NCBI RefSeq assembly: GCF_900108305.1
Contig: NZ_FNUX01000004.1
Location: forward strand, 62,001-126,000
Origin: Nitrosomonas ureae
Lineage (GTDB): Bacteria > Pseudomonadota > Gammaproteobacteria > Burkholderiales > Nitrosomonadaceae
DNA: 64,000 bases
Direction: 5' to 3'
Below the pieces are notes generated by a model that was not told the DNA's origin, did not search any database, and saw only the letters and a program-made list of their open reading frames with translations. This document shows positions 25,669-35,362 of this stretch, piece by piece. Made by a program: the position numbers and the translations under genes. The number at the start of each line of letters is the position of its first letter. Positions within the stretch are counted from its first letter, which is position 1.

Positions 25669-27377
25669 TATTGGTTACTCCCTTTGGGGCTTTTCAGGCG
25701 TGCGATTGCTGCTGTGGCGCTTTGCTTGATCTGTCCCCATCGGGAGAAAATCAAATAGATCAAAAGCCCTGCCAGTAAACCGTAAAGTACATTAAGCAGC
25801 AGATTTTGTGTCGCGGTATCCAAGCCCGTACGTTCACCCGGGGATCCCAAGCTCGCCCATTCATCCAGATCCTGCCAGATGGGGAGTCTTCTTTCAAAGT
25901 ATTCCTTGGTGAAATACTTGTTCAAATCAATACCAAAATGACTCACCTTCGGCATGCCGTCTTTACCTAAATAGGATGTGTAGACGATCGAACTCATGCT
26001 GCCGCCTTCAGCCATGCCGTCCGTGGTGATCCCTTTTTCCCGGTGATCATGGATCAGCCAGTCACCTTCGCCGTAGCTATGTTTGCCATCATTAACCGTT
26101 TCCAGTTTCAGATCAAGCCGCTGCGCCGGTGCGATATCAAATACGTCACGCATGATCTGAGCCATCGGGTTGTGTTCCACGCCATCATAATGCGTGATCG
26201 TGGCATGATGGCCGTGCGTATGAACGGCGATCTGCTCGCCGCCACTATTGAGCAGCCGCAGTTTGATTTTCTGATCCGGTTCAACAATGATAAGCGATTC
26301 TCTGAGCGTATAAGGGAATGAAAGACCGTTCAGGGTAAAATAATCTTCGGTTGAGTCGGTAATGTCATAACGCCGGTTCATATCACGCGCAATGAGCCTG
26401 GGGTCGTTATGTTTCTGGATGATTTCCCCCAATTGCTTATCCATTGCATGGTAGTGCAGATCGTACTCCTGATCGAACTGTTCGCGCACGGCAACCGAAG
26501 GATGCCGCACATGGCCTGCGCCGATGTTTAACGTTTGCAGCCAGTTATTCGGTCTGTTTTCTTCAACGATAATCATCCCGGCCAGCCCCATCGCCAAATG
26601 GGTATGGGTTTGCACGTGGCAGTGGTAAAACATGGTACCTGGCTGGCGTGCCTGGAATTGATAGATGCGGCGTTCGCCCGGCATCAGTTCCACTTCACTG
26701 GTCTGCGGTACGCCGTCCTGGCCGCCATGTTCGCCGTGTGAAAATGGGTGATCAACGCCGTGCAGATGGATACTGTGCGGAAAATAATGAGTATTTTCCA
26801 ATACGATTTGCACGATATCACCAACTTCAACGCGTATGACCGGCGAAGGTAATCTCAACAGCGGATTGGCGCGTATACTCTCAAAATTTTCAGTCGACAT
26901 GCCGCTCATCTTGGGCGCGAAAACCCATGCGCCGGGCTGTATGCCGGGGGCAATATCAAAGGTTGGAAGCACGCCGGGGAAATCGGGGGTTTTACCGTTT
27001 AATTCCATGATTTCCAGTTTGATGATAATCCGATCGGGATCACCGTCGCCGTCCAAATCGTCGGTTTTAATGATGGCATCGGGCGAGAGCCCTGTTTTCA
27101 TCAGGGTATCCATCGAGATATTGTTGGTTCCTTTGACCGCAGCTGCAATCCATGCGGGATTATCCGGACTGCAACCTGGGGATGCTTCAATTTTGACACC
27201 ATCAATTTCCTGAGCCTCCCGCCATGCGGCAGAAATGATGGGGTCGCACATGGGTTCACCGGTTAACGCGGCAGGGTCAACTTTTACAGTTTCAGGTAAT
27301 TTCAAGGATGCCTGAGCAGTTACTGCTGCTGACATCATGCAGAAAGTCAATAGGGAAAAAAAAATATGAACAGGCAT
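25668..27377 (-). CDS. Membrane-anchored multicopper oxidase
   Basis: 569 residues. Signal peptide about 1-23 and a C-terminal membrane helix about 529-547. Copper ligand motifs are present in order: HSIHLHGVDHPF, FYHCHVQTHTHLAMGL, VHTHGHHA and WLIHDHREKG. The arrangement differs from CueO/CopA and suits the two- or three-domain periplasmic oxidases. The N-terminal region carries an unusual calcium-loop-like DDLDGDGDPDR (about 105-115). It likely oxidises Cu(I) or an electron donor with oxygen, or serves denitrification-related electron flow; the substrate is unknown. It is the first gene of a pair with the His-rich cupredoxin. Confidence 0.85.
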   Translation of the reverse strand: MPVHIFFSLLTFCMMSAAVTAQASLKLPETVKVDPAALTGEPMCDPIISAAWREAQEIDGVKIEASPGCSPDNPAWIAAAVKGTNNISMDTLMKTGLSPDAIIKTDDLDGDGDPDRIIIKLEIMELNGKTPDFPGVLPTFDIAPGIQPGAWVFAPKMSGMSTENFESIRANPLLRLPSPVIRVEVGDIVQIVLENTHYFPHSIHLHGVDHPFSHGEHGGQDGVPQTSEVELMPGERRIYQFQARQPGTMFYHCHVQTHTHLAMGLAGMIIVEENRPNNWLQTLNIGAGHVRHPSVAVREQFDQEYDLHYHAMDKQLGEIIQKHNDPRLIARDMNRRYDITDSTEDYFTLNGLSFPYTLRESLIIVEPDQKIKLRLLNSGGEQIAVHTHGHHATITHYDGVEHNPMAQIMRDVFDIAPAQRLDLKLETVNDGKHSYGEGDWLIHDHREKGITTDGMAEGGSMSSIVYTSYLGKDGMPKVSHFGIDLNKYFTKEYFERRLPIWQDLDEWASLGSPGERTGLDTATQNLLLNVLYGLLAGLLIYLIFSRWGQIKQSATAAIARLKSPKGSNQ

Positions 27378-27676
27378 ATATAGCGCACCTTTAAATTTTA
27401 TTTAGCATTAAAAAATAGAGTTGGTCGAATCATGCATATTGAGTGAGTGGAGTCAATTTTAATGATCAGGATCAATCTATATAGGTACAAATACTCAACC
27501 GCGTATCTGTAGACAGGTAAAATAATGAGGAATATCTTATCTTCATCTATGCAATACTTCTACATTGTTCATCAAGCTATCAATTTAGATATTATACAGA
27601 ACCCTATTATGCTTTTGTGGGCTTTTCCATAACCTGACGGATGTTAAATTTATAATTTACCGAGCAAATTGATCGA
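27378..27676. promoter_or_regulatory. Divergent promoter region, oxidase versus RND pump
   Basis: 299 AT-rich bases between a leftward copper oxidase and a rightward RND operon. No gene or clear operator was recognised. It must hold promoters for both directions. Confidence 0.4.
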
Positions 27677-28876
27677 GTGGTCATCTCTATTTTTTCTAAT
27701 TTATTGAATTACTGTTTTTTTCTAACGATTCTTAAAAAGAAATGCGCTAATTCCTTTCGCTATGGATTGACATGCTTCCTGCTGGCAGGTTGTGGAGGCA
27801 GTGAACCGGATCAGTCAACAGCCGAAACGGATCCAGCCATTGTGGTGACATTTATGGTTGCTGAACCAGTCAATATGCCTATGAGCCTTGAAACAATCGC
27901 GCAAACTGAGGGCGCGAAAGAAATTGAAGTTCGTCCGCGTGTCGGTGGAATTTTACTTAAGCGCTTGTATGACGAGGGTACGGCGGTTGAAGCCGGGCAG
28001 CCGCTATTTTTAATTGATCCTGAGCCTTTCCAGAATGCTTTGAATGAGGCCAGAGCCTTGCTGCGCGAGCAGGAAGCTCGCGTATTACGCGCCCGAACCG
28101 ATGAAAGTCGCCAAAAGCGGTTGCTGGCTGAAAATTTTGTCAGTCAGCGCGCTCATGAGCTGGCCGCAATGGATCTGGCGATAGAAGAAGCTGCCTTGCA
28201 AGCTGCAAAAGTTCGAGTTCAGCAAGCGCAGCTCAATCTTTCCTATACTACCGTCAAAGCGCCTGTCAGCGGAGTGACCGGGCGTTCGCAATTTTCCGAA
28301 GGTGCATTGGTGTCAGCCAATGGCAGCCTGCTGACAACGTTGGCGCAGTTGTCTCCGATTTGGGTGCGGTTCAGTTTCTCTGATAATGAAGTTGCCAGGT
28401 TCGGCGGGCATTTGAGTGAAAAGAATGTGCATAGCGTGCGAATGATTCTTGCGGATGGATCTGATTATCAACGGGAAGGCAAAATCAATTTTGCCGCCAG
28501 TAAAATTGATCCAACGCTCGGCACACAGCAATTACGCGCCACGTTTGAAAATGCCGATCAGCGCATACTGCCCGGTCAATTTGTGCGGGTGCGGGTTATC
28601 GCCGGGGAGTCGAGAACGGTGTACATCGTCCCGCAGGTTGCAGTGCTGAGCTCGGATTTGGGACGGTTCGTTTATGTCATTGATGAAGACAACGCTGTCG
28701 GTCAGCGCGCCGTTATCGCAGGTGATTGGATTGGCAAGGATTGGATCATTCTGGATGGACTAAATGCGGAGGATCGGGTGGTGATCGATAATCTCATTAA
28801 ATTGTCGCCCGGTAAAACGGTTGATCCCCAAATACGGGATGCGGTGTCAACTTCGCATTTCAATGCGTCCTCTTGA
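27677..28876 (+). CDS. RND efflux periplasmic adaptor (membrane fusion protein)
   Basis: Up to 399 residues from a GTG start at 27677; a shorter form from a nearby codon is possible because the lipobox CFLLAGC (Cys about 39) sits unusually deep. Lipoyl/barrel-sandwich halves (EIEVRPRVGGILLKRLYDEG and LNLSYTTVKAPVSGVTGRSQ) flank an alpha-hairpin. A beta-barrel and a membrane-proximal domain follow (LPGQFVRVRVIAG). It links an inner-membrane RND pump to an outer-membrane channel. The permease gene follows after 18 bases. No outer-membrane factor gene is nearby, so the system must borrow one. Confidence 0.9.
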   Translation: MVISIFSNLLNYCFFLTILKKKCANSFRYGLTCFLLAGCGGSEPDQSTAETDPAIVVTFMVAEPVNMPMSLETIAQTEGAKEIEVRPRVGGILLKRLYDEGTAVEAGQPLFLIDPEPFQNALNEARALLREQEARVLRARTDESRQKRLLAENFVSQRAHELAAMDLAIEEAALQAAKVRVQQAQLNLSYTTVKAPVSGVTGRSQFSEGALVSANGSLLTTLAQLSPIWVRFSFSDNEVARFGGHLSEKNVHSVRMILADGSDYQREGKINFAASKIDPTLGTQQLRATFENADQRILPGQFVRVRVIAGESRTVYIVPQVAVLSSDLGRFVYVIDEDNAVGQRAVIAGDWIGKDWIILDGLNAEDRVVIDNLIKLSPGKTVDPQIRDAVSTSHFNASS

Positions 28877-28894
28877 CAATTAGCGTTCCAGTTT

Positions 28895-31800
28895 ATGGCT
28901 AGATTTTTTATTGAGCGGCCGATTTTTGCGTCGGTTTTGTCGATCATTATTGTGCTTGCAGGGCTGGCAGCCGCCATGCAATTGCCGGTCGAGCAATATC
29001 CGAGGATTACGCCTCCAACGGTCATCGTCACCGCAAATTTCCCCGGGGCCAGCGCCGAAACGGTTATCAAAACAGTGGCTGCGCCAATTGAAGAAAAGCT
29101 CAGCGCCATTGAAGGGTTGCTGTACTTTAATTCCAGTGCTGATTCGAGTGGCCGCCTGACAATTACAATCACGTTTGAAATTGGCACCGACGTGGATCGC
29201 GCTACTTTCAATGTCAGCAATGAAGTGAATACTGCGCTGGCGCGTTTGCCCGATGAAGTCAGGCGCAGCGGGATTACCATCCAGAAACGCACCAATGATC
29301 TGTTGCTGGTTTTCGCGGTAACTTCCCAGGATCCTCGGCATACAGGGCTTTTTCTAAGCAATTTTATTACCAATAATATTCTGGATGACTTAAGGCGTGC
29401 TCCGGGTGTCGGAGAGGCCAGAATTTTTGGCGCTCAGGATTATTCCATGAGGATTTGGCTGAAGCCAGACCGGATGGCGCAGCTGGGCATCACAACCAAT
29501 GACGTCGCAAGTGCTATCCGCGCACAAAATATGCAACCTGCCGTTGGGAAAATAGGACAAGAACCCGCGTTGGCCGATCAGCAATTGGTTTATACCGTAA
29601 CTGCAAAAGGCCGGTTATTAGAGCCGGAGCAATTTGAAAATATCATCTTGCGTTCGGACGGAGCGCGCGGCGTGTTGTATCTGAAAGATGTTGCGCGGAT
29701 TGAATTGGGTGCGCAAGACTATTCGACCCGGACATTACTGAATGGACAACCAGGGTTGGGTATCGGTGTTTTTCTACGCTCCGGTGCCAATGCGCTGGAT
29801 ACGGCTGCAGCGGTCAAAGCCAGGATGAATGAGCTGAGGCATTATTTCCCCGAAGGGGTGCAGTACGTTATTTCGTATGATATCAGCATATTTATAAAAG
29901 CCTCCATTTGGGAAGTGATCAAAACCCTGGGGGAAGCCATGCTGCTGGTCGTTCTGGTGGTTTATCTTTTTCTGCAAAGCTGGCGCGCCACGCTGATTCC
30001 CATTATTGCCATCCCGATTTCCCTGATCGGTACTTTTGCCGGACTCTGGCTGCTGGGTTATTCGATCAATACCTTGACGCTCTTCGCAATGGTGCTATCC
30101 ATCGGCATTGTGGTCGATGATGCGATTGTGGTGCTGGAAAATATCGAGCGTTTAATGACACAAGAAAAATTGTCACCCATTGACGCGTCGATCGAGGCGA
30201 TGCAACAGGTATCCAGCGCCGTAGTGGCGATGACCATGGTTCTGGTGGCGGTTTTTATTCCGGTTGCATTCCTCGGCGGCATAGCCGGGGAGCTGTATCG
30301 GCAGTTTGCTGTAACGGTGGCTGTGGCGGGTGTTATTTCCGGCATTGTGGCATTGACGTTGACGCCAACCTTGTGCGCAATTTTACTCCGGCCCGCGCAT
30401 CGTCAATCGTTTTTCTTTACCTGGTTCAACAAACATTTTGAACAAGTGCGCAGATTCTATGTCGGCATGGTGGGCCTGAGTCTGCGCCACTCGATCAGAT
30501 GCGCGCTGATTTTCGCGCTGGTGATTGCAGGGCTGATGGTTCTGGTGAAGCATATTCCGGAGAGTCTGGTTCCTGCGGAAGATCAAGGTTTCGTGATTGC
30601 GGCTGTGGTCCTGCCGGATAGCGCTGCGCTGGCAAGAACCGTGCAAACCGCTGATGCCGTTGTCGCCGAGTTGATGCGCCAGGAGCCTGCGGTGATTTTC
30701 CAGTTTGCAGTGAACGGGATGGATTTTATCGGTGGCGGGAACAAGACGAATGTGTCGACAATATTTCTGCGCTTGAAAGATTGGTCGGAACGCACGGTCA
30801 GCGCGGAAGAAACGGTCAACAAGATATTTCAAGTGGGTGCCCAGCAGCCGGATGGTCTGGCGATTGCCTTTAATCCCCCGGCGATACGGGGATTGGGCAG
30901 TACCGGGGGGTTCGAGCTGTTTGTACAAAGCCGTGCAGGCTCAGATACTGCACAGTTGGCCGTGATTGTGAATGAATTTATGCAGGCGTTGAGGGAAGAG
31001 CCAAAGCTGGCGACAGTGAATTCATTTTTGCGCTCGTCGGTACCGCAATATTTTGTCGAAGTGGATGAAGCCAAGGCTATCGCGCAAGGGGTTGCCATCG
31101 CGGATATTTATGACACGCTGCAAAGCACCATGGGAACATTCTATGTCAATGACTTTAATCGCTTTGGGCGCACGCATCGCGTGCAATTGCAGGCCGAAGC
31201 CCCGTTTCGCATGAAAGCGGAGGATTTGGGAAAAGTCTACGTGCGCGCCGAATCGGGCTCGATGATTCCCCTGTCAGCCTTGAGCACAGTAAAACACATC
31301 GTGGGCGCGGAACAACTGGAGCGGTTCAATGGTCTGCTGGCGGCGAAAATCATGGGGAGCGGCGCCAGCGGTGTCAGCTCCGGCGAGGCCATTGCGCTGG
31401 TCGAAAGCGTTGCGGCCAGAACCTTGCCGGAAGGCTATCAGATTGCCTGGACCGGCGCCGCATTTCAGGAAAAAAGACTGGGGTCGGCGGCAATCTTCGC
31501 TTTCAGCCTTGCGATTGTGATGGTTTTCCTGATTCTGGCCGCGCAGTTTGAAACCTGGGCATTGCCCGTGGCCGTCATTATGGCGATTCCTTTTGCGATG
31601 TTGGGCGCATTAGTAGCCATTTTGCTGCGCGGTATGCCCAATGACATTTATTTTCAGATCGGCATGGTGACGTTGATCGGGTTGACGGCAAGAAATGCGA
31701 TTCTGCTGGTTGAGTTTGCCAGTCAGAGGATGAAACAAGGCGTGGATACCGCACAGGCAGCGATTCAGTCGGCGCAACTGCGTTTTCGTCCGATCGTAAT

Positions 31801-32053
31801 GACGTCGATGGCGTTTATATTGGGCGTGGTTCCTCTGGTAATCGCCACCGGTGCCGGCTCCGCAGCGCGGCAATCGATGGGAACCGGTGTTTTTGGCGGC
31901 ATGATCATGGCCACCACTGTGGCGACTATTTTTGTGCCATTATTCTTCTCCTGGTTTGTGCGTAAACACGAACCTATACAGCCAGAGGATCAACCCAACA
32001 TAACGCCCAAACCGCAACTCTCGGATAAACCTGAAAGGGATGCTCCCGATTGA
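28895..32053 (+). CDS. RND efflux permease, HAE1 family
   Basis: 1052 residues, full length for the AcrB/MexB family. The start is FFIERPIFASVLSIII. The proton-relay pair of aspartates is in GIVVDDAIVVLENIER (membrane helix 4). The second half repeats the fold, with IPFAMLGALVAI and LTARNAILLVEFA. It is an inner-membrane proton/drug antiporter working with the adaptor gene just upstream. Substrates cannot be read from the sequence. The last about 25 residues are polar, as usual. Confidence 0.95.
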   Translation: MARFFIERPIFASVLSIIIVLAGLAAAMQLPVEQYPRITPPTVIVTANFPGASAETVIKTVAAPIEEKLSAIEGLLYFNSSADSSGRLTITITFEIGTDVDRATFNVSNEVNTALARLPDEVRRSGITIQKRTNDLLLVFAVTSQDPRHTGLFLSNFITNNILDDLRRAPGVGEARIFGAQDYSMRIWLKPDRMAQLGITTNDVASAIRAQNMQPAVGKIGQEPALADQQLVYTVTAKGRLLEPEQFENIILRSDGARGVLYLKDVARIELGAQDYSTRTLLNGQPGLGIGVFLRSGANALDTAAAVKARMNELRHYFPEGVQYVISYDISIFIKASIWEVIKTLGEAMLLVVLVVYLFLQSWRATLIPIIAIPISLIGTFAGLWLLGYSINTLTLFAMVLSIGIVVDDAIVVLENIERLMTQEKLSPIDASIEAMQQVSSAVVAMTMVLVAVFIPVAFLGGIAGELYRQFAVTVAVAGVISGIVALTLTPTLCAILLRPAHRQSFFFTWFNKHFEQVRRFYVGMVGLSLRHSIRCALIFALVIAGLMVLVKHIPESLVPAEDQGFVIAAVVLPDSAALARTVQTADAVVAELMRQEPAVIFQFAVNGMDFIGGGNKTNVSTIFLRLKDWSERTVSAEETVNKIFQVGAQQPDGLAIAFNPPAIRGLGSTGGFELFVQSRAGSDTAQLAVIVNEFMQALREEPKLATVNSFLRSSVPQYFVEVDEAKAIAQGVAIADIYDTLQSTMGTFYVNDFNRFGRTHRVQLQAEAPFRMKAEDLGKVYVRAESGSMIPLSALSTVKHIVGAEQLERFNGLLAAKIMGSGASGVSSGEAIALVESVAARTLPEGYQIAWTGAAFQEKRLGSAAIFAFSLAIVMVFLILAAQFETWALPVAVIMAIPFAMLGALVAILLRGMPNDIYFQIGMVTLIGLTARNAILLVEFASQRMKQGVDTAQAAIQSAQLRFRPIVMTSMAFILGVVPLVIATGAGSAARQSMGTGVFGGMIMATTVATIFVPLFFSWFVRKHEPIQPEDQPNITPKPQLSDKPERDAPD

Positions 32054-32246
32054 TGGATTGCATGTCAAAGCCCCCGGGCAAATAGGCATGGGCGCACATG
32101 AAAATGGCGCAGTGCCTTTTCTTCCCGATATTATTGCTAAGTTTATGAGTTATAATAATATTTATCAACTAAATCATCAATTTATCCAGTTTCGCTGGTG
32201 GCGATGAAAATTTTTAGTTTTATTTGAAAAATGATGCACCTGTGAC

Positions 32247-32333
32247 TTATATCAATATTGAGCGTTTCAGAACTCTTTAATATTTAGCATAATGTTATTT
32301 TTGAGTGATCTTTTTTAGAAAGGAATTTTTATC
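32247..32333 (+). repeat. Leader repeat A, copy 1 (upstream of FG-GAP gene 1)
   Basis: 87 bases nearly identical to 35276-35362 upstream of FG-GAP gene 2, ending in a shared GAAAGGAATTTTTATC ribosome-site segment. A TTGAGC, 17-base spacer, TATTTA set at 32258-32286 is a possible promoter. The shared leader shows that the two genes were duplicated with their control region. Confidence 0.75.
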
Positions 32334-34361
32334 ATAGCAACTTTCAGTATTAATTTATCCAGTCTTAACGGGAATAATGGTTTTCGTTTGGATGGAGAGA
32401 AGGGCTTATCCTTTGGCATTTCAGGTTTTGGTTCCTCAGTCAGCAATGCGGGAGACGTCAATGGCGATGGCTTTGATGATTTGATGGTTGGAGATCTTTA
32501 TGCTGCCCCGAATGGCCTAGGCTCTGCTGGTTCCAGTTATGTTGTATTTGGCAAAGTCTCAGGTTTTAGTGCTGCGATGGATGTATCCAGTCTTGATGGC
32601 AGCAATGGTTTCCGCTTGGATGGGGAGGCGGCAGGAGATCGGTTTGGCTGGTCGGTCAGCACTGCAGGAGATGTCAACAGCGATGGTTTTGATGATGTAA
32701 TTGTGAGTGCTTTAGCGGCTGACCCGAATGGTGATGGATCTGGATCCAGTTATGTAGTGTTTGGCAAGGCCTCAGGTTTTAATGCTGCGATGGATTTATC
32801 CAGTCTTAATGGGAATAACGGTTTTCGTTTGGATGGGGAGGCGGCGTATAACTCCTTTGGGCGATCAGTAAGCACTGCCGGAGATGTCAATGGCGATGGC
32901 TTTGATGATTTGATTGTGGGAGTTAGGGGAGCTGACCCGAATGGCTATTATTCTGGATCCAGTTATGTGGTGTTTGGCAAAGCCTCAGACTTTAGTGCTG
33001 TGATCCCTTTATCTGATCTGAATGGGGAAGATGGTTTTCGTTTGGATGGGGTGGCAGCGAATGACAGTTCAGGTGCGTCAGTCAGTAATGCAGGAGATGT
33101 GAACGGCGATGGTTTTGATGATTTGATTGTGGGAGCTAATGGAGCTGACCCGAATGGCTCAAATTCTGGATCCAGTTATGTGGTGTTTGGAAAGGCTTCA
33201 GGTTTTAGTGCTACGATGGATTTATCCATCCTTGATGGCAGCAATGGTTTTCGTTTGGATGGGGTGGATCCGTATGGCTTCTTTGGCTTATCTTTGAGCA
33301 CTGCCGGGGATGTGAATGGCGATGGTTTTGATGATTTGATTGTGGGAGATAGTGGAGTTGCCCCGAATGACACACGCTCTGGTTCCAGTTATGTGGTGTT
33401 TGGCAAAGCCTCAGGTTTTAGTGCTGCGATGGATTTAACCAGTCTCAATGGCACTAACGGTTTTCGCTTGGATGGGGGGGCTGTGTATGACTACGCGGGC
33501 TCCTCAGTTAGCACTGCCGGGGATGTGAATGGGGATGGTTTTGATGACTTGATTGTGGGAGCTAGTGGAGCTGACCCGAATGGCCCAAGATCTGGTTCAA
33601 GTTATGTGGTGTTTGGCAAGGCCTCAGGTTTTAGTGCTGCGATGGATTTAACCAGTCTCAATGGCAGTAACGGTTTTCGCTTGGATGGGGAGGCTAGGTA
33701 TGACTACGTGGGATCATCAGTCAGCACTGCCGGGGATGTGAATGGGGATGGTTTTGATGATTTGATTGTTGGAGCTTATGGAGCTGAATCGAATGGCGCA
33801 AGAACTGGTTCCAGTTACATCATCTTCGGCCGCAGCGACTTTACCGATGGTAAGGTGGTGGATTTTCCCGGCACGCCTGGCGATGATATTTTTACAGGCA
33901 CCAAAGCGGCAGAGCGCTTTAAGGGCGAGGCTGGCAATGATCGCATGATTGGCCGTGGTGGCGCGGATTCGTTTGAGGGTGGTGCGGGCAACGATTACAT
34001 CCGCATATTGGGCGATGACTTCCAACTCGTCGATGGTGGTACGGGCACCGATATCCTGGGATTGGCCGGCAGCGGCTTTAATCTCAATCTATCCAGCGTG
34101 ATCGATAAAATTCATGGTATCGAGACTATCGGTTTGTATGGCGTCGGGGATAATTCACTGACGTTGACCGCGCAGGACGTCATCGATCTGTCAGATACGA
34201 CGAATACCTTGAAGATCAAAGGCAATGCCGGGGACAGCGTGACCGGGCTGAGCAGCGGCTGGACCGATGGCGGCATTCGCGGTAACTTCCATGAATATAC
34301 GCAAGGGGATGCGGTGATATTGGTCGGATTGGCTGTGACGACGGATTTTCCGATAACCTGA
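32334..34361 (+). CDS. FG-GAP/RTX protein 1 (start codon ATG changed to ATA)
   Basis: 675 residues if read from the ATA at 32334. The paralogue at 35363 has ATG in the same position after the same ribosome site. Without it the next usual start is a TTG at 32388, inside the first repeat and without a ribosome site. Seven FG-GAP blades each carry a GDVNGDGFDDLIVG calcium loop, followed by SSYVVFGKASGF and LDGSNGFRLDG (period about 70 residues). The C-terminal 175 residues form an RTX-like module (GDDIFTGTKAAERFKGEAGN). There is no signal peptide, and type I secretion is inferred. It may be poorly translated or silent. Confidence 0.75.
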   Translation: MATFSINLSSLNGNNGFRLDGEKGLSFGISGFGSSVSNAGDVNGDGFDDLMVGDLYAAPNGLGSAGSSYVVFGKVSGFSAAMDVSSLDGSNGFRLDGEAAGDRFGWSVSTAGDVNSDGFDDVIVSALAADPNGDGSGSSYVVFGKASGFNAAMDLSSLNGNNGFRLDGEAAYNSFGRSVSTAGDVNGDGFDDLIVGVRGADPNGYYSGSSYVVFGKASDFSAVIPLSDLNGEDGFRLDGVAANDSSGASVSNAGDVNGDGFDDLIVGANGADPNGSNSGSSYVVFGKASGFSATMDLSILDGSNGFRLDGVDPYGFFGLSLSTAGDVNGDGFDDLIVGDSGVAPNDTRSGSSYVVFGKASGFSAAMDLTSLNGTNGFRLDGGAVYDYAGSSVSTAGDVNGDGFDDLIVGASGADPNGPRSGSSYVVFGKASGFSAAMDLTSLNGSNGFRLDGEARYDYVGSSVSTAGDVNGDGFDDLIVGAYGAESNGARTGSSYIIFGRSDFTDGKVVDFPGTPGDDIFTGTKAAERFKGEAGNDRMIGRGGADSFEGGAGNDYIRILGDDFQLVDGGTGTDILGLAGSGFNLNLSSVIDKIHGIETIGLYGVGDNSLTLTAQDVIDLSDTTNTLKIKGNAGDSVTGLSSGWTDGGIRGNFHEYTQGDAVILVGLAVTTDFPIT

Positions 34362-34400
34362 ACAGTCGTTCAATAATTGTTCATATTACCGTTTGAGGTT

Positions 34401-34440
34401 AAAAACAGGTCAGAAGGCATGCATTTTCTGACCTGTTTTT
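34401..34440 (+). terminator. Intrinsic terminator after FG-GAP gene 1
   Basis: AAAAACAGGTCAGAA (34401-34415) and TTCTGACCTGTTTTT (34426-34440) form a perfect stem that runs into a U-tract. This is the clearest terminator in the window. It would separate gene 1 from the rest of the array. Confidence 0.85.
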
Positions 34441-34672
34441 ACATGGCAACTGCCAGCATCGTTCACAATCTTCTCGCTGTATTTCAAGGGCTGATCAGGC
34501 TTTGGTAGAAACCTGCTTGCAGTGTCAGGATTATTCTGGATTGTCATTCAAATGTTTTTGTGCCAAAGATGCCTGATTTCGTCTACGTATTACTATAAAA
34601 ATAATTTAAATTAACGGGTTGCGGCATGGAATGGGGTGTCTGTTTATAAGCAACCCGATCATCAAATCACCC

Positions 34673-35217
34673 GGTTCCAGCTACGTAATCTTCGGTCGCA
34701 GCGATTTTGCCGGTGGTGATGTGGACTTCCAGGGTATACCGGGAGACGATAATTTCACTGGAACCAAAGCGGCGGAAAGCTTTAAGGGTGAAGCCGGCAA
34801 CGATCGCATGATCGGCCGGGGTGGTGTAGATTGGTTCGAAGGCGGGGCGGGTAACGATTACATCCGCATTTTAGACGATGATTCCGGGCTTGTCGACGGT
34901 GGCTCGGGTATTGATACATCAGGTCTGGCCGGAAGTAACTTTAACCTGGATCTATCCAGCGTGATTAATAAAATTCACGCTATCGAGATCACCGGTCTGT
35001 ACGGTGTCGGGGATAATTCAATGACGTTGATCGCACAGGATGTCATCGATCTGTCAGATACGACGAATACCTTGAAGATCAAAGGCAATGCCCGGGGATA
35101 GCGTGATCGGGCTGAGCAGAGGCTGGACCGATGGCGGCTCGTGGTAACTTCCATGAATATACGCAAGGGGATGCGATGCTGCTGGTTGGCGTGAATGTGA
35201 CGACGGATTTTGTTTAA
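34673..35217 (+). pseudogene. Degraded 3' fragment of an FG-GAP/RTX gene
   Basis: From 34673 the sequence matches the end of gene 1: last-blade segment GSSYVIFGRSDF, then GDDNFTGTKAAESF and the C-terminal module. The seven FG-GAP blades before it are missing. An extra C near 35091-35093 shifts the frame and gives an early stop at about 35101. A further 2-base loss lies near 35136-35141. The lost ending VNVTTDFV still reads out to a stop at 35217 in another frame. It is a remnant of a fifth copy. Confidence 0.8.
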
Positions 35218-35275
35218 GCGATGATGCGAGAAATTTTACTGACCGTTTAGGATGATAATTCTATTCTGCTTTGAT

Positions 35276-35362
35276 TTATATCAATTTTGAGCGTCTCAGA
35301 ATACTTTAATATTTCGCATAATGTTATTATTTAATGATCTTTTTTAGAAGGGAATTTTTATC
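35276..35362 (+). repeat. Leader repeat A, copy 2 (upstream of FG-GAP gene 2)
   Basis: 87 bases matching 32247-32333 with scattered changes, ending at the ATG of gene 2. It keeps the AGAAGGGAATTTTTATC ribosome segment and a TTGAGC, 17-base spacer, TATTTC set. Confidence 0.75.
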
